A stretch of DNA of 17,062 nucleotides from Marinospirillum sp. (lineage in GTDB: Bacteria > Pseudomonadota > Gammaproteobacteria > Pseudomonadales > Halomonadaceae), in NCBI GenBank assembly GCA_007116865.1, contig SKHR01000238.1:1-17062 (forward strand), given 5' to 3'. The notes under the pieces are model-generated. The model was not told the origin of the DNA and made no database searches. It saw only the letters and a program-made list of their open reading frames with translations. Made by a program: the position numbers and the translations under genes. How positions within the stretch are numbered: the first letter of the stretch is position 1; every line of letters starts with the position of its first letter. Shown here in pieces: positions 1 to 8,253 of this stretch.

Positions 1-627
1 ATTCAGGACTATGGTCGCGGTATCGTGGTGGGTGAACAGTCCTTTGGCAAGGGCACCGTACAAACCATTGTCGATCTCAGCCACGGCCAGCTGAAAATCA
101 CCCGCGCCAAGTTTTATCGGGTTTCCGGTGACAGCACACAGCACCGTGGCATCATCCCAGACATCGCTTTTCCGGCGCTGTTTGATCCCGAACGTATCGG
201 TGAAAGTGCCTCTCCTACTGCGCTGCCTTGGGACCAGGTAAAAGCCGTGCTTCCGCCCAGAGGACAGCTGGTAGAAGAAACGCTGGAGCGTCTGCGCAAC
301 CGCCATCAACAGCGAGCTGAAACGGATGCGGATTTTCGTTACCTGACGGACTACTCAGCCTGGTTGCATCGCCACGACGGCTCCCCCACCATCAGCCTGA
401 ACCTGAGTCAGCGCGAACAGGACCGTGAAGAAGAGCGCCAGACCCGTTTAGCGATGGAAAATCAACGTCGTGAGCGCCTCGGGCTGGAGCCTCTGACCGA
501 ACTGGAAGAAGAGCCGGCTGTTCATACTTCAGGCCGCGCTGAACCTACGCCGCTGGACATGGCTATTTTACGTGAAGCTGGACACATCCTCATCGACTTT
601 GATCAGCAACTGACCAGCCGTCGTTAA
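1..627 (+). CDS. prc: Tail-specific (carboxy-terminal processing) protease, C-terminal part
   Basis: This is the 3' end of a gene that begins left of the window; base 1 is the first base of a codon and 208 codons remain before TAA at 625-627. The first residues read IQDYGRGIVVGE, then FGKGTVQ, which is the end of the S41 protease core. The lysine of FGKGTVQ (codon 49-51) matches the catalytic lysine of the Ser/Lys dyad in E. coli Prc/Tsp; the serine lies outside the window. The rest, rich in Glu and Arg around residues 140-160, fits the C-terminal domain of this family and ends in the typical PLDMAILREAGHILIDF stretch. Family knowledge: Prc is a periplasmic enzyme that trims or degrades proteins from their C-termini, for example PBP3 in E. 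coli. The gene converges on the methyltransferase gene, and the two stop codons share a TTAA at 624-627. Confidence 0.93.
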   Translation: MQDYGRGIVVGEQSFGKGTVQTIVDLSHGQLKITRAKFYRVSGDSTQHRGIIPDIAFPALFDPERIGESASPTALPWDQVKAVLPPRGQLVEETLERLRNRHQQRAETDADFRYLTDYSAWLHRHDGSPTISLNLSQREQDREEERQTRLAMENQRRERLGLEPLTELEEEPAVHTSGRAEPTPLDMAILREAGHILIDFDQQLTSRR

Positions 628-1310
628 ACCGAGGGCTTCACCTTCTGGGATTCGCAGGCATCCGCTGGCAGAATCCCAGAGGTGCTGGGCTGCTTGCGCA
701 TCAACAGAAAGACACTTTCAATCACCCCATCGGCCCGAGTTTCTGCGCAGAGCTTTTCCACCTCAAAATTGGCCGCATACAGGTCCATCACCTCTTCATC
801 ACTGACATTAAACGGCGGTGGATTTCTTTCTTCCAATGCCTGGCGGGTGATCAACAGCATGCGCCCGGCCGGCTTGATCCACTGCGCCATGAACAGGGCA
901 TAGTTCTGGCGCATGGCCGGAGGCAGGGCGATCAGTGCGGCTCGATCATAGACCGCATCAACTGAGCGCAAAATATCCAGGGTCAAATGGAACACATCAC
1001 CCGCCACAAACAACATGCGCCCCTGATAAGCCAGACGCATACCGGCAGACTCAGAGTAACGCACTGGCTCAGGCCGACTGGCGATAAAGCTCTCTTGAGC
1101 ACGGGTAGAGAAATCAACTCCGATCACTCCATGACCTTCGGATAACAGCCAGTGCATGTCCATGCTTTTGCCACATAAAGGCACCAGCACTCGTGCATCA
1201 GGGGTGAGCTGCATTCGACTCCAAAAGCGTTGCAGATGACGATTGACTTCTGTCTGATGAAAGCCCAGCTCATCCTGGCGCCAGACTTCTTCCCAATAAG
1301 CACGATCCAT
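624..1310 (-). CDS. tpm: Thiopurine S-methyltransferase (TPMT family)
   Basis: The 228-residue product is a class I SAM-dependent methyltransferase. It shows the family's hallmark blocks in order: the WEEVW...GFHQTEVN start, the SAM-binding VLVPLCGKSMDMHWL at about 41-55, GVDFS, and YDRAALIALPPAMRQNYA near 120-137. Bacterial TPMT uses SAM to methylate thiopurines, and in Pseudomonas it also methylates selenium and tellurium compounds; the natural substrate is unclear. The ATG at 1310 has a weak GA-rich ribosome site. The family core seems to end near VFLLMRK, so the last 20 or so residues (SGILPADACESQ...) are a tail. That tail is encoded across a 10-bp inverted repeat. The gene is divergent from miaB with a 102-base gap. 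Confidence 0.9.
   Translation of the reverse strand: MDRAYWEEVWRQDELGFHQTEVNRHLQRFWSRMQLTPDARVLVPLCGKSMDMHWLLSEGHGVIGVDFSTRAQESFIASRPEPVRYSESAGMRLAYQGRMLFVAGDVFHLTLDILRSVDAVYDRAALIALPPAMRQNYALFMAQWIKPAGRMLLITRQALEERNPPPFNVSDEEVMDLYAANFEVEKLCAETRADGVIESVFLLMRKQPSTSGILPADACESQKVKPSV
644..680. repeat. 10-bp perfect inverted repeat at the 3' end of tpm
   Basis: TCTGGGATTC (644-653) and GAATCCCAGA (671-680) are exact reverse complements around a 17-base GC-rich spacer. The repeat lies within the last codons of tpm, just past the prc stop. It could act as a two-way terminator or an RNA-stabilising hairpin for the convergent pair. Neither side has a T-tract, so it is not a standard intrinsic terminator. 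Confidence 0.55.
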
Positions 1311-1361
1311 AGTTGATTCTCTTCGTTGTCGCGTTTCTGGCTCTTGGCCCCTGAAGGGAAG

Positions 1362-1367
1362 TATAAT
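1362..1367 (+). promoter_or_regulatory. Candidate -10 box of the miaB operon promoter
   Basis: A perfect TATAAT lies 45 bases upstream of the miaB ATG, in the gap between divergent tpm and miaB. No good -35 is seen: the best options are TGGCTC at 1338-1343 with an 18-base spacer, or TTGGCC at 1344-1349, which is too close. The box is nearly symmetric (TATAATA), so it might also serve tpm on the other strand. It is the only clear promoter element seen ahead of the five-gene block. Confidence 0.45.
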
Positions 1368-1412
1368 ACCAGCCTTTTTAACCTAGGATGTTCTCGGAGT
1401 CAGCAAACCCTT

Positions 1413-2774
1413 ATGTCTCAGGCAGCGAATCAAACCGCCCCTAAAAAGCTCTACATCAAAACCCACGGCTGTCAGATGAATGAGTATGACTCAGCTCGTA
1501 TGGCCGATCTTTTGGGCGTATCGCATCAGCTGGAGCTGACAGACGATGAAGCCGAAGCCGATGTGATCCTGCTGAACACCTGCTCCATCCGCGAAAAGGC
1601 GCAGGAAAAAGTGTTTCACCAACTGGGGCGCTGGAAGCACCTTAAAGCCGCCAAACCCGAATTGCTGATCGGTGTCGGCGGCTGCGTGGCCAGTCAGGAA
1701 GGGGACAAACTACGCCAGCGTGCCCCTTTTGTGGATCTGGTTTTTGGCCCTCAAACCCTGCACCGAGTGCCGGAAATGATTGATGCCACCCGCACCCAGC
1801 AGATCCCAATGGTGGATGTGACCTTTCCGGAAATTGAAAAGTTCGACCGCCTGCCTGCCCCACAGGTGGAGGGCGTCAGTGCCTTTGTCTCGGTGATGGA
1901 AGGCTGTTCAAAATACTGCACCTTCTGTGTGGTGCCCTACACCCGGGGAGAAGAAGTCTCCCGCCCCTTTGAGGCGGTGATGCTGGAAGTCCAACAACTG
2001 GCCGATCAGGGCGTCCGGGAAATCAACCTGCTGGGCCAAAACGTCAATGCCTATCGTGGGTTAAATCAACAGGGTGATGAAATTGATCTGGCCGAACTCA
2101 TCACCTGGGTTGCTCGGGTTGAGGGCATTGACCGGATACGCTTCACCACCTCTCATCCAGTCGAGTTTTCAGATCGCCTGATTGAGGTTTACAACCAGGT
2201 ACCCGAGCTGGTCAGTCACCTGCACTTGCCGGTACAAAGCGGCTCAGACACTATTCTCAGCGCAATGAAACGTGGACATGACCGTCAGAGTTACATCGAC
2301 AAACTGCTGCGAATTCGACAAAACCGACCCGACATCAGCTTTTCTTCTGATTTTATCATTGGCTTTCCCGGTGAGACGGAAGCAGACTTTGAGCAAACGC
2401 TGGATCTGATTCGCACCATCGGGTTCGATGTTTCCTTCTCGTTTGTCTATAGCGCCCGCCCCGGCACACCCGCAGCAGAGCTGCCCGATGACACCCCCGA
2501 GGCGGTGAAAAAAGCACGTTTACAAACCCTGCAAACCCTGATCAATCAACAGGCACAACAGATCAGTCGGCGCATGGTTGGCACGCGCCAGCGCATTCTG
2601 GTGACCGGCCTGGGTGCCAAGGACCCAGGGCAGTTTTGTGGCCGCACCGAAAACAACCGGGTCGTCAATGTCAGCTGCGACCATCCGACGGCTTACATTG
2701 GTCAGTTTGTTGATGTCATTATTGAAGCTGCCTACCCCAACTCTTTGCTGGGTCGCCTGGCCGAAACCGACTGA
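1413..2774 (+). CDS. miaB: tRNA-2-methylthio-N6-dimethylallyladenosine synthase MiaB
   Basis: MiaB is a radical-SAM methylthiotransferase that converts i6A37 to ms2i6A37 in tRNAs reading codons that start with U. The 453-residue product has all parts of the family. The N-terminal MTTase domain carries its three cluster cysteines C20 (THGCQMNEYDS), C57 (LLNTCSIREKA) and C91 (GVGGCVASQE). The radical-SAM CxxxCxxC is C165, C169 and C172 (GCSKYCTFCVVPYTRG). A C-terminal TRAM domain binds tRNA. I chose the ATG at 1413 because the protein then starts just before the first conserved strand (KKLYIKTHGC). GGAG lies at 1396-1399, somewhat far upstream. A TTG at 1326 in the same frame would add 29 residues that look non-coding and would cover the -10 box. 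It is the first gene of the miaB-ybeZ-ybeY-corC-lnt block. Confidence 0.96.
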   Translation: MSQAANQTAPKKLYIKTHGCQMNEYDSARMADLLGVSHQLELTDDEAEADVILLNTCSIREKAQEKVFHQLGRWKHLKAAKPELLIGVGGCVASQEGDKLRQRAPFVDLVFGPQTLHRVPEMIDATRTQQIPMVDVTFPEIEKFDRLPAPQVEGVSAFVSVMEGCSKYCTFCVVPYTRGEEVSRPFEAVMLEVQQLADQGVREINLLGQNVNAYRGLNQQGDEIDLAELITWVARVEGIDRIRFTTSHPVEFSDRLIEVYNQVPELVSHLHLPVQSGSDTILSAMKRGHDRQSYIDKLLRIRQNRPDISFSSDFIIGFPGETEADFEQTLDLIRTIGFDVSFSFVYSARPGTPAAELPDDTPEAVKKARLQTLQTLINQQAQQISRRMVGTRQRILVTGLGAKDPGQFCGRTENNRVVNVSCDHPTAYIGQFVDVIIEAAYPNSLLGRLAETD

Positions 2775-2786
2775 GGAATACTGCTT

Positions 2787-3800
2787 TTGAATCCATCCGT
2801 TGTTGAAGAACCCGATCATGTGATCCAGTTGACCCTGCACCCCTTGGACAGTCAACGCCTTGCCAATCTCTGCGGCCTGCATGACGAACATCTGAAACTC
2901 ATCGAGAAACGCCTTGGGGTGCAACTGAAAAATCGCGGCCACGCCTTTCAGGTCGCGGGGGAAGCCCGACGCGCCCAGGTTGCCGCCAGCCTGGTGGAAC
3001 AGCTCTATAAAGACACCCAGCATGAAACCCTGTCGCCTGAACATGTGCATCTGCACTTGCAAGAGGCCGGACTTGAGGCTCTTGAAGCCAAGGGAGTGAG
3101 TGATACCGCGCCGGCGCTTCTCAGCCTGAAAACACCGAAAATCAACGTCAAGGCACGTGGCCAGAATCAGCAGCAGTATGTGCAGTCGATTCGCTCTCAG
3201 GACATCAATTTCGGCATCGGCCCTGCTGGAACCGGCAAAACCTATCTGGCGGTCGCCTGCGCCGTTGAAGCCCTGATGAAGGACGAAGTGCGCCGGATTC
3301 TATTGGTTCGCCCAGCGGTTGAGGCCGGTGAAAAGCTGGGATTCCTGCCCGGCGATCTGGCGCAAAAAATCGATCCCTATCTGCGCCCCTTATATGACGC
3401 CCTCTATGAAATGCTCGGTTTTGAGCAGGTCGGCAAAATGATCGAAAAAAACGTGATCGAGATTGCTCCACTGGCATTCATGCGTGGACGCACATTGAAC
3501 AATGCCTTTGTGATTCTGGATGAAAGCCAGAACACCACCCGAGAACAGATGAAGATGTTTTTGACGCGCATCGGTTTTGGAACCACAGCAGTGATCACCG
3601 GCGATATTACTCAGATCGACCTGCCCAGAGGCACTCACTCTGGTCTCACGCACGTGCTCGAAGTGTTGAACGATATTCCCGGCATCGGCATCACCCGCTT
3701 TGCCAATAAAGATGTGGTGCGCCATCCACTGGTACAGCGTATCGTGGAAGCCTATGACATCGCTGAAGCAAAGGACAAACCCGATCATGGCCGCGACTGA
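2787..3800 (+). CDS. ybeZ: PhoH-like ATPase YbeZ
   Basis: This 337-residue protein of the PhoH family is a cytoplasmic P-loop ATPase thought to work with YbeY in RNA metabolism. The nucleotide-binding core is clear: Walker A GPAGTGKT at 145-152, the LVRPAVEAGEKLGFLPGDL block at 173-191, and Walker B FVILDESQN at 241-249. The start is a TTG at 2787, supported by TGAGGA at 2772-2777 at good spacing; the miaB stop codon is part of this ribosome site, which suggests translational coupling. A GTG at 2820 is in frame but has no comparable site. The 3' end overlaps ybeY by 14 bases, an arrangement common for this pair in gammaproteobacteria. Confidence 0.94.
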   Translation: MNPSVVEEPDHVIQLTLHPLDSQRLANLCGLHDEHLKLIEKRLGVQLKNRGHAFQVAGEARRAQVAASLVEQLYKDTQHETLSPEHVHLHLQEAGLEALEAKGVSDTAPALLSLKTPKINVKARGQNQQQYVQSIRSQDINFGIGPAGTGKTYLAVACAVEALMKDEVRRILLVRPAVEAGEKLGFLPGDLAQKIDPYLRPLYDALYEMLGFEQVGKMIEKNVIEIAPLAFMRGRTLNNAFVILDESQNTTREQMKMFLTRIGFGTTAVITGDITQIDLPRGTHSGLTHVLEVLNDIPGIGITRFANKDVVRHPLVQRIVEAYDIAEAKDKPDHGRD

Positions 3801-4296
3801 GTTTTTTCTGGATCTGCAAACAGCAACTCAGCAGGCAGATTGCCCCAGCCAGGCGGTGTTCACCACCTGGGCTCAGTTGGCACTCCAACAAACCGAACCC
3901 TCACTAGGGGCAGAGGTCACCCTGCGTTTAGTCGATGAGGCTGAAAGCCAGGCACTCAATGCCACCTATCGGGGCAAAAACAAGCCCACCAACATTCTGT
4001 CTTTTCCCTGTGATGCCCCCATTGATTTCGCGGCCGAAGGTGAGTTAACTTTACTCGGCGACTTGATCATCTGTGCACCGCTGGTTGTGGCTGAAGCTCA
4101 AGCACAAAACAAACCCGCATTGCATCATTGGGCACACCTGGTCATTCATGGCATGCTGCATTTGCAGGGTTATGACCATGAAACGCCGGAGCAGGCCAGT
4201 TGCATGGAAACCCTGGAAATCCAACTGCTAAGTCAGCTGGGCATTCCAGACCCTTATACCGCCACCACTGAGCAGGCTGATTCACAAACGCCATGA
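3787..4296 (+). CDS. ybeY: Endoribonuclease / rRNA maturation factor YbeY
   Basis: The 169-residue product has the UPF0054 zinc signature HGMLHLQGYDH, giving metal ligands H121, H125 and H131. It also has the conserved YRGKNKPTNILSFP block with R62. In E. coli YbeY is a single-strand endoribonuclease needed for 16S rRNA 3' end maturation and late 70S quality control. I chose the ATG at 3787, which lies inside the end of ybeZ. An upstream ATG at 3700 in the same frame would add 29 residues encoded entirely within ybeZ and unlike the family. The stop overlaps the corC start as ATGA (4293-4296). Confidence 0.95.
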   Translation: MAATEFFLDLQTATQQADCPSQAVFTTWAQLALQQTEPSLGAEVTLRLVDEAESQALNATYRGKNKPTNILSFPCDAPIDFAAEGELTLLGDLIICAPLVVAEAQAQNKPALHHWAHLVIHGMLHLQGYDHETPEQASCMETLEIQLLSQLGIPDPYTATTEQADSQTP

Positions 4297-5174
4297 ACGA
4301 AGACCGATCGACCCGGGGGCAGCCCCAAAAAAGCTGGTTGGACAAACTTCTCTCTGCATTCAACTCTGAGCCACGCAACCAGCAGGAGCTGATGGCTTTT
4401 CTGCAGGATGCCTGTGCCCGACAGATTCTCGACTATGAGGCACTCACGGTCATCGAAGGGGCCTTGCATCTGACCGACATGCAGGTCGGGCAAGTCATGA
4501 TCCCGCGCTCTCATATGGTGGTGGTCAAGATCAATCAGCATCCCCGAGATTTTCTGCCCACCCTGATTGAATCCGCTCACTCACGTTTCCCGGTGATCGG
4601 CGAAAGCACCGATGAAGTGCTGGGCATTCTTCTGGCCAAAGACCTGCTGCCACTGATCACCGATCAGGCGGCGATGGAGGCTTTTGATCTACAAAAAGCC
4701 CTTCGCCCTGTCACCTTTGTGCCTGAATACAAACGCCTTTACTCCATGCTGCGCGAGTTTCGCGAGACCCACAACCACATGGCGATCGTGGTGGATGAAT
4801 ATGGCGGGATTGCCGGGCTCGTCACCATTGAAGATGTGCTGGAAGAAATTGTTGGTGACATTGAAGACGAACATGATGTCGAGGAAGAATCGGATATCCG
4901 TCCGATTCAGGCTGGTTTATGGCAGGTCAAAGCCCTGACGCCTGTGGAAGACTTCAATGCCGTCTTCGACTCGGATTTCAGTGATGTCGAGTTTGATACG
5001 ATCGGCGGCATCCTGATGCAGAAATTCGGTCATCTGCCGCGCCGAGGGGAACAGACCGTTCTTTGTGGTCTGGAATTCACCGTGATCAATGCAGACAACC
5101 GGCGCATCCGGTTAGTCCAGGTCCGGCGTTTATCCCAGGATGAAATTGCCGATCTTCCATCTGAGGAAGGCTGA
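4293..5174 (+). CDS. corC: CBS-domain protein CorC (YbeX)
   Basis: The 293-residue soluble protein has two CBS domains at about 68-122 (starting VMIPRSHM) and 136-190. These are followed by a CorC/HlyC transporter-associated domain at about 203-280. The strongest family mark is DEYGGIAGLVTIEDVLEEI at 168-186. CorC/YbeX is linked to Mg2+/Co2+ efflux and, in E. coli, to ribosome homeostasis; the CBS pair is expected to bind adenine nucleotides. No membrane domain is present, so this is the short CorC form, not the membrane-bound CorB/HlyC type. It is coupled to ybeY through ATGA and abuts lnt directly. Confidence 0.93.
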   Translation: MNEDRSTRGQPQKSWLDKLLSAFNSEPRNQQELMAFLQDACARQILDYEALTVIEGALHLTDMQVGQVMIPRSHMVVVKINQHPRDFLPTLIESAHSRFPVIGESTDEVLGILLAKDLLPLITDQAAMEAFDLQKALRPVTFVPEYKRLYSMLREFRETHNHMAIVVDEYGGIAGLVTIEDVLEEIVGDIEDEHDVEEESDIRPIQAGLWQVKALTPVEDFNAVFDSDFSDVEFDTIGGILMQKFGHLPRRGEQTVLCGLEFTVINADNRRIRLVQVRRLSQDEIADLPSEEG

Positions 5175-6671
5175 ATGGGCTTTCCGAAGCCGGGATTAAA
5201 AACCGGCCACGCGCTGGCATTGTGTGCTGGCGCCCTGCTCACCCTGGCGTTTGCGCCTTTTGGATTCTGGCCGCTGACCCTGTTGCTACCACTGCTGCTC
5301 TGGTGGCTGCTGATCGGCCAGAGTTTCACTCAAAGCCTGATCCGTGGCTGGCTGTTTGGCCTCGGTTTTTTTGGCACTGGGGTTTCCTGGGTCTATGTCA
5401 GCATCCACGTCCATAGCGCCACCCCCGCGCCCATCGCCGTGATCATGACCCTGGCTTTTGTGTCGGCTTTGGCCGTGTTTTTTGCGGTTCAAGCCGGGCT
5501 CTGGCAGCGTTTTTTCGCGGGACGTTTTGGCCTGCTCAACTGGGCGGCGCTGTGGGTGGGTTTTGAAGCACTGCGCAGCTATTTATTTAGCGGTTTCCCC
5601 TGGCTGTTACTGGGAACCGCCCATTTGCACAGCCCTTTAGCCGGCTGGGCGCCCATCACCGGTGTGTTTGGTGTGTCGGCATTGGCGCTACTGTTGAGTG
5701 GGCTGCTTTTCAACGGATTTAAACCCGCGCAAACCCGTCTGGTGCGCACAGCCTGTTTCAGCCTGTCATTATTTCTTCTTTTCGCTGGTTGGGGGCTGAC
5801 CCAGCAGACCTGGACTCAGGCCGAAGGTGAACCACTCACTGCGGGGCTGGTCCAGGGCAATATTCCTCAAGCCAACAAGTGGAATCCGGCCTATCGCCAG
5901 GGCATCATTCAGACCTACCGCTCATTGAGCACTGAGGCTGGTGCGGTTGATCTGCTGATCTGGCCAGAAACCGCATTGCCGCTATTTCCAGACAGCGCCA
6001 AGCCCCTGCTGGAGGCCATTGCCCAAAGTGGTGAGCTGGGATTGATCACCGGACTGGCTTCACCCAGCGCCCGGGCCGGACGGCACCACAACAGCCTGAT
6101 CACCGCTGGCAAGGCGCAGGGCACTTATCACAAGGTACAACTGGTGCCTTTTGGTGAGTATTTGCCCTTGGAAGATCAACTGCGTGGGCTGGTCGATTTT
6201 TTTAACCTGCCCATGTCAACCTTTATTCCTGGCCCTCTGCATCCAGCGCATTTGACCAGTCACGGCACCCGGATCGCGCCTTTGATTTGTTATGAGGTGG
6301 CCTATCCTGACTTCAGTGCCCGCCAGGCAAAAGCGTCTCACTGGTTATTGACGGTTTCAAATGACGCCTGGTTTGGACGCTCCATCGGCCCACTGCAGCA
6401 TCTGCAGATTGCCCAGTTTCGCGCTTTGGAAACCCAGCGACCGATGCTGCGCGCCACTAACAATGGGGTGACCGCCTTCATCAATCATCGTGGGCAAATT
6501 GAAAAACGCCTGCCTCAATTTGAAGCGGGCGTTTTAACGGGAAGTTTTCAGCCAAGAAGTGGCATGACTCCTTTCATGCACACTGGCTCCTGGCCGATCT
6601 GGCTCGGGGTGATGTTTTGGCTGGCCTGGCGCTTACACGCGCAAAGCCTTAGTCGTCGGTCTGGCGAATAA
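5175..6671 (+). CDS. lnt: Apolipoprotein N-acyltransferase Lnt
   Basis: Lnt adds the third acyl chain to the N-terminal cysteine of lipoproteins in the inner membrane, the last step before Lol sorting. The 498-residue product has several membrane helices within about residues 12-205. A periplasmic nitrilase-like domain and a final helix near 472-486 follow. The catalytic triad is visible: E265 (LIWPETALP), K320 (YHKVQLVPFGEYLP) and C372 (PLICYEVAYPD). E328 in the second motif is also kept. The ATG directly follows the corC stop (TGA ATG), and GAGGAAGG at 5163-5170 is its ribosome site. The 3' end runs 23 bases into the convergent zinc-ribbon gene. Confidence 0.95.
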   Translation: MGFPKPGLKTGHALALCAGALLTLAFAPFGFWPLTLLLPLLLWWLLIGQSFTQSLIRGWLFGLGFFGTGVSWVYVSIHVHSATPAPIAVIMTLAFVSALAVFFAVQAGLWQRFFAGRFGLLNWAALWVGFEALRSYLFSGFPWLLLGTAHLHSPLAGWAPITGVFGVSALALLLSGLLFNGFKPAQTRLVRTACFSLSLFLLFAGWGLTQQTWTQAEGEPLTAGLVQGNIPQANKWNPAYRQGIIQTYRSLSTEAGAVDLLIWPETALPLFPDSAKPLLEAIAQSGELGLITGLASPSARAGRHHNSLITAGKAQGTYHKVQLVPFGEYLPLEDQLRGLVDFFNLPMSTFIPGPLHPAHLTSHGTRIAPLICYEVAYPDFSARQAKASHWLLTVSNDAWFGRSIGPLQHLQIAQFRALETQRPMLRATNNGVTAFINHRGQIEKRLPQFEAGVLTGSFQPRSGMTPFMHTGSWPIWLGVMFWLAWRLHAQSLSRRSGE

Positions 6672-7170
6672 ACACTCGATTTTCACAGCGATGACAGGGG
6701 TGCAAACGCTGGGTGTAGGCTACTTCGACCGGCTTTTCGCACTCGGTACAGACAAACACCCCGGCCATGGCCAACTCACCAGCGTGATAAAGCGTCGGAT
6801 CTTCACGGCTATCCAGGTCCTCCTGCAAGGTGCGTGCATCAACCAGAGCCGGATCAGCCACTTGGCGCAGCCAGTGCAGAAACTGTTCACTGAGCAGTGC
6901 GGTTTGCTGGGATAACCAGGCACCCACCCCCGCTTGTGTGTCTGCCAGATAGGCGCGCAGACCTTTCAAATCTCGCTTCAACCAGGTTGAAAGCAGGCGG
7001 GCTTCCTCTTTGGTGAGATTTTCCAGCGCCTCTTCAGCTTCCAAAAGACGCTCAATTTCCTGATCTAAATCGAGGGTCTGGCTGGTCTTTTCTAAATCCA
7101 GGCGGATTTCATATAGGCGCTCAACCAGTTGATCGTAGAGCTGTGCAAGGCGTTCGGCTTGATCCGTCAT
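6649..7170 (-). CDS. Zinc-ribbon protein of the DUF1451 (YbeL-like) family
   Basis: The 173-residue product is helical and highly charged over residues 1-120, with heptad-like Leu/Glu patterns that suggest a coiled coil. It ends in a compact zinc ribbon with CxxC pairs at C141/C144 (CTEC) and C159/C162 (CHRC). This layout matches E. coli YbeL and the DUF1451 family, whose function is unknown. The ATG at 7170 has GAGAGGG six or seven bases upstream. The gene lies 46 bases after the PP2C-like gene on the same strand, so the two may be co-transcribed. Its end overlaps the lnt end. Confidence 0.85.
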   Translation of the reverse strand: MTDQAERLAQLYDQLVERLYEIRLDLEKTSQTLDLDQEIERLLEAEEALENLTKEEARLLSTWLKRDLKGLRAYLADTQAGVGAWLSQQTALLSEQFLHWLRQVADPALVDARTLQEDLDSREDPTLYHAGELAMAGVFVCTECEKPVEVAYTQRLHPCHRCENRVFIRQTDD

Positions 7171-7216
7171 GGGTTACCCTCTCATCGCAATTATTCTTAA
7201 CATCCCTAGATTAAGT

Positions 7217-8110
7217 CTAGCGCCCCGCAAACCAACTGACCACCAGCAAAATCAATAACAAAAGTGTGATGGAACGCCAGAGCCATAAATGCCGAACCGA
7301 AACCAGCACAGGCTTTTCCTGCTCAGGCTCGGCCACCACCGTGTGAGCTGATTCAACGGGCACACTGGGCGCTTCTACCGGTGGGAGGTGTTCGATACGA
7401 ACCAGCTGAAAACAAAAGTTTGCATTTGAGTAACCACGGCGGCTGGCTTTTTCTCTAGCCAGCTGCAACAGTGCATCACAAGAAGCATTCAGATCCCCTT
7501 GGTGTTGATGAATCACTTGCATCAGCTCGCTGGGCATCAGAGTTCCCTTGCTCGCCTGAGTGGTCAGCAAAAACAAATCACCCACCCGCAGTGACAGGTT
7601 GAGATAATCAATGTCCAGGCTGGGATCCATCCCCAGTGCTCGTGAGGGATAACGATAACCCCCTAAAAAGGTGGTGTGCTCACGATTCAGCAGTTCCGTG
7701 TCACCGGCTCTGAGGCGGTAAACCAGGGTATCACCCATATGGAACAGATGCCCTTGACGCCCTTGCAAAATCAATGCGCTCATCGAGCTGATATAGCTGC
7801 CTTTGACCAGCGTCCGACTTTGTGAGTAGAGCCAGGTATTGAGAGCACAAAGCACCCGGTTGGCGGAATATTTAACATCCCATTGATCGGGTGTAGCAAA
7901 ATAGTCGGCAATGAACCCCCGCACACAGGTTTCACCGGCCTGCTTGGCCAGGCTGTTGCGCCAGATGGAGTCTGCCACCACTGCTGCCATGCCCTTGATG
8001 GCTAAGCGCGGATCTTCAGGGTCACACACCGTCATTGCAGAGCGCGCTGATTGACGATCCTGGGCCAAATAGGCTTGGCCATAGCTGACGCGTAAGGATG
8101 AATCACTCAT
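7217..8110 (-). CDS. PP2C-fold protein with C-terminal membrane anchor, probably a pseudophosphatase
   Basis: The 297-residue product has the order of a PP2C-type serine/threonine phosphatase. Residues 40-50 (GMAAVVADSIW) stand where VADGMGG is expected, 124-133 (HMGDTLVYRL) match the GDSRxYR strand, and ALGMDPSLDIDYL at 158-170 and RVGDLFLL at 175-182 follow. However, the catalytic Asp-Gly pairs are lost: the second motif reads DS, the DG of the LATDG strand is QA (residues 185-186), and the final DN is AN (230-231). The protein ends in a single helix at about 280-294. From memory it resembles the N-terminal half of a Pseudomonas-type bifunctional phosphatase/kinase with a C-terminal anchor, minus the kinase. 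The ATG at 8110 follows a GGTGG; a GTG at 8125 would add five residues. Substrate and role are unknown. Confidence 0.75.
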   Translation of the reverse strand: MSDSSLRVSYGQAYLAQDRQSARSAMTVCDPEDPRLAIKGMAAVVADSIWRNSLAKQAGETCVRGFIADYFATPDQWDVKYSANRVLCALNTWLYSQSRTLVKGSYISSMSALILQGRQGHLFHMGDTLVYRLRAGDTELLNREHTTFLGGYRYPSRALGMDPSLDIDYLNLSLRVGDLFLLTTQASKGTLMPSELMQVIHQHQGDLNASCDALLQLAREKASRRGYSNANFCFQLVRIEHLPPVEAPSVPVESAHTVVAEPEQEKPVLVSVRHLWLWRSITLLLLILLVVSWFAGR

Positions 8111-8194
8111 GGTTATTTCAACCACCTTTCAATCTGTCGTTGTTCATTGGTATGAAAAAGCCGGCAATCCGTGGTGTTCCCAAACCAGTAAACG

Positions 8195-8200
8195 TATAAT
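8195..8200 (+). promoter_or_regulatory. Candidate -10 box for ppa
   Basis: A perfect TATAAT lies 54 bases upstream of the ppa ATG, in the 143-base gap between ppa and the divergent PP2C-like gene. The hexamer 17 bases upstream (TGGTGT, 8172-8177) is a poor -35, so the call rests mainly on the -10. Confidence 0.4.
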
Positions 8201-8253
8201 CCCTGCGCCGAATTCTTTTATCCTTGCCCTACTCTAATGAGGTCAACCAACCC

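Noticed and set aside
1326..1412. N-terminal extension of MiaB from a TTG
   Set aside because: It would translate through the TATAAT box, and the extra residues do not match the family start.
2520..3062. 180-codon open frame on the minus strand across miaB and ybeZ
   Set aside because: It is antisense to two conserved genes and shows no domain or plausible start.
7206..7220. Small inverted repeat CTAGA-TTAAG-TCTAG at the end of the PP2C-like gene as a terminator
   Set aside because: Five-base AT-rich arms are too weak, no T-tract follows, and the downstream gene starts within 50 bases.
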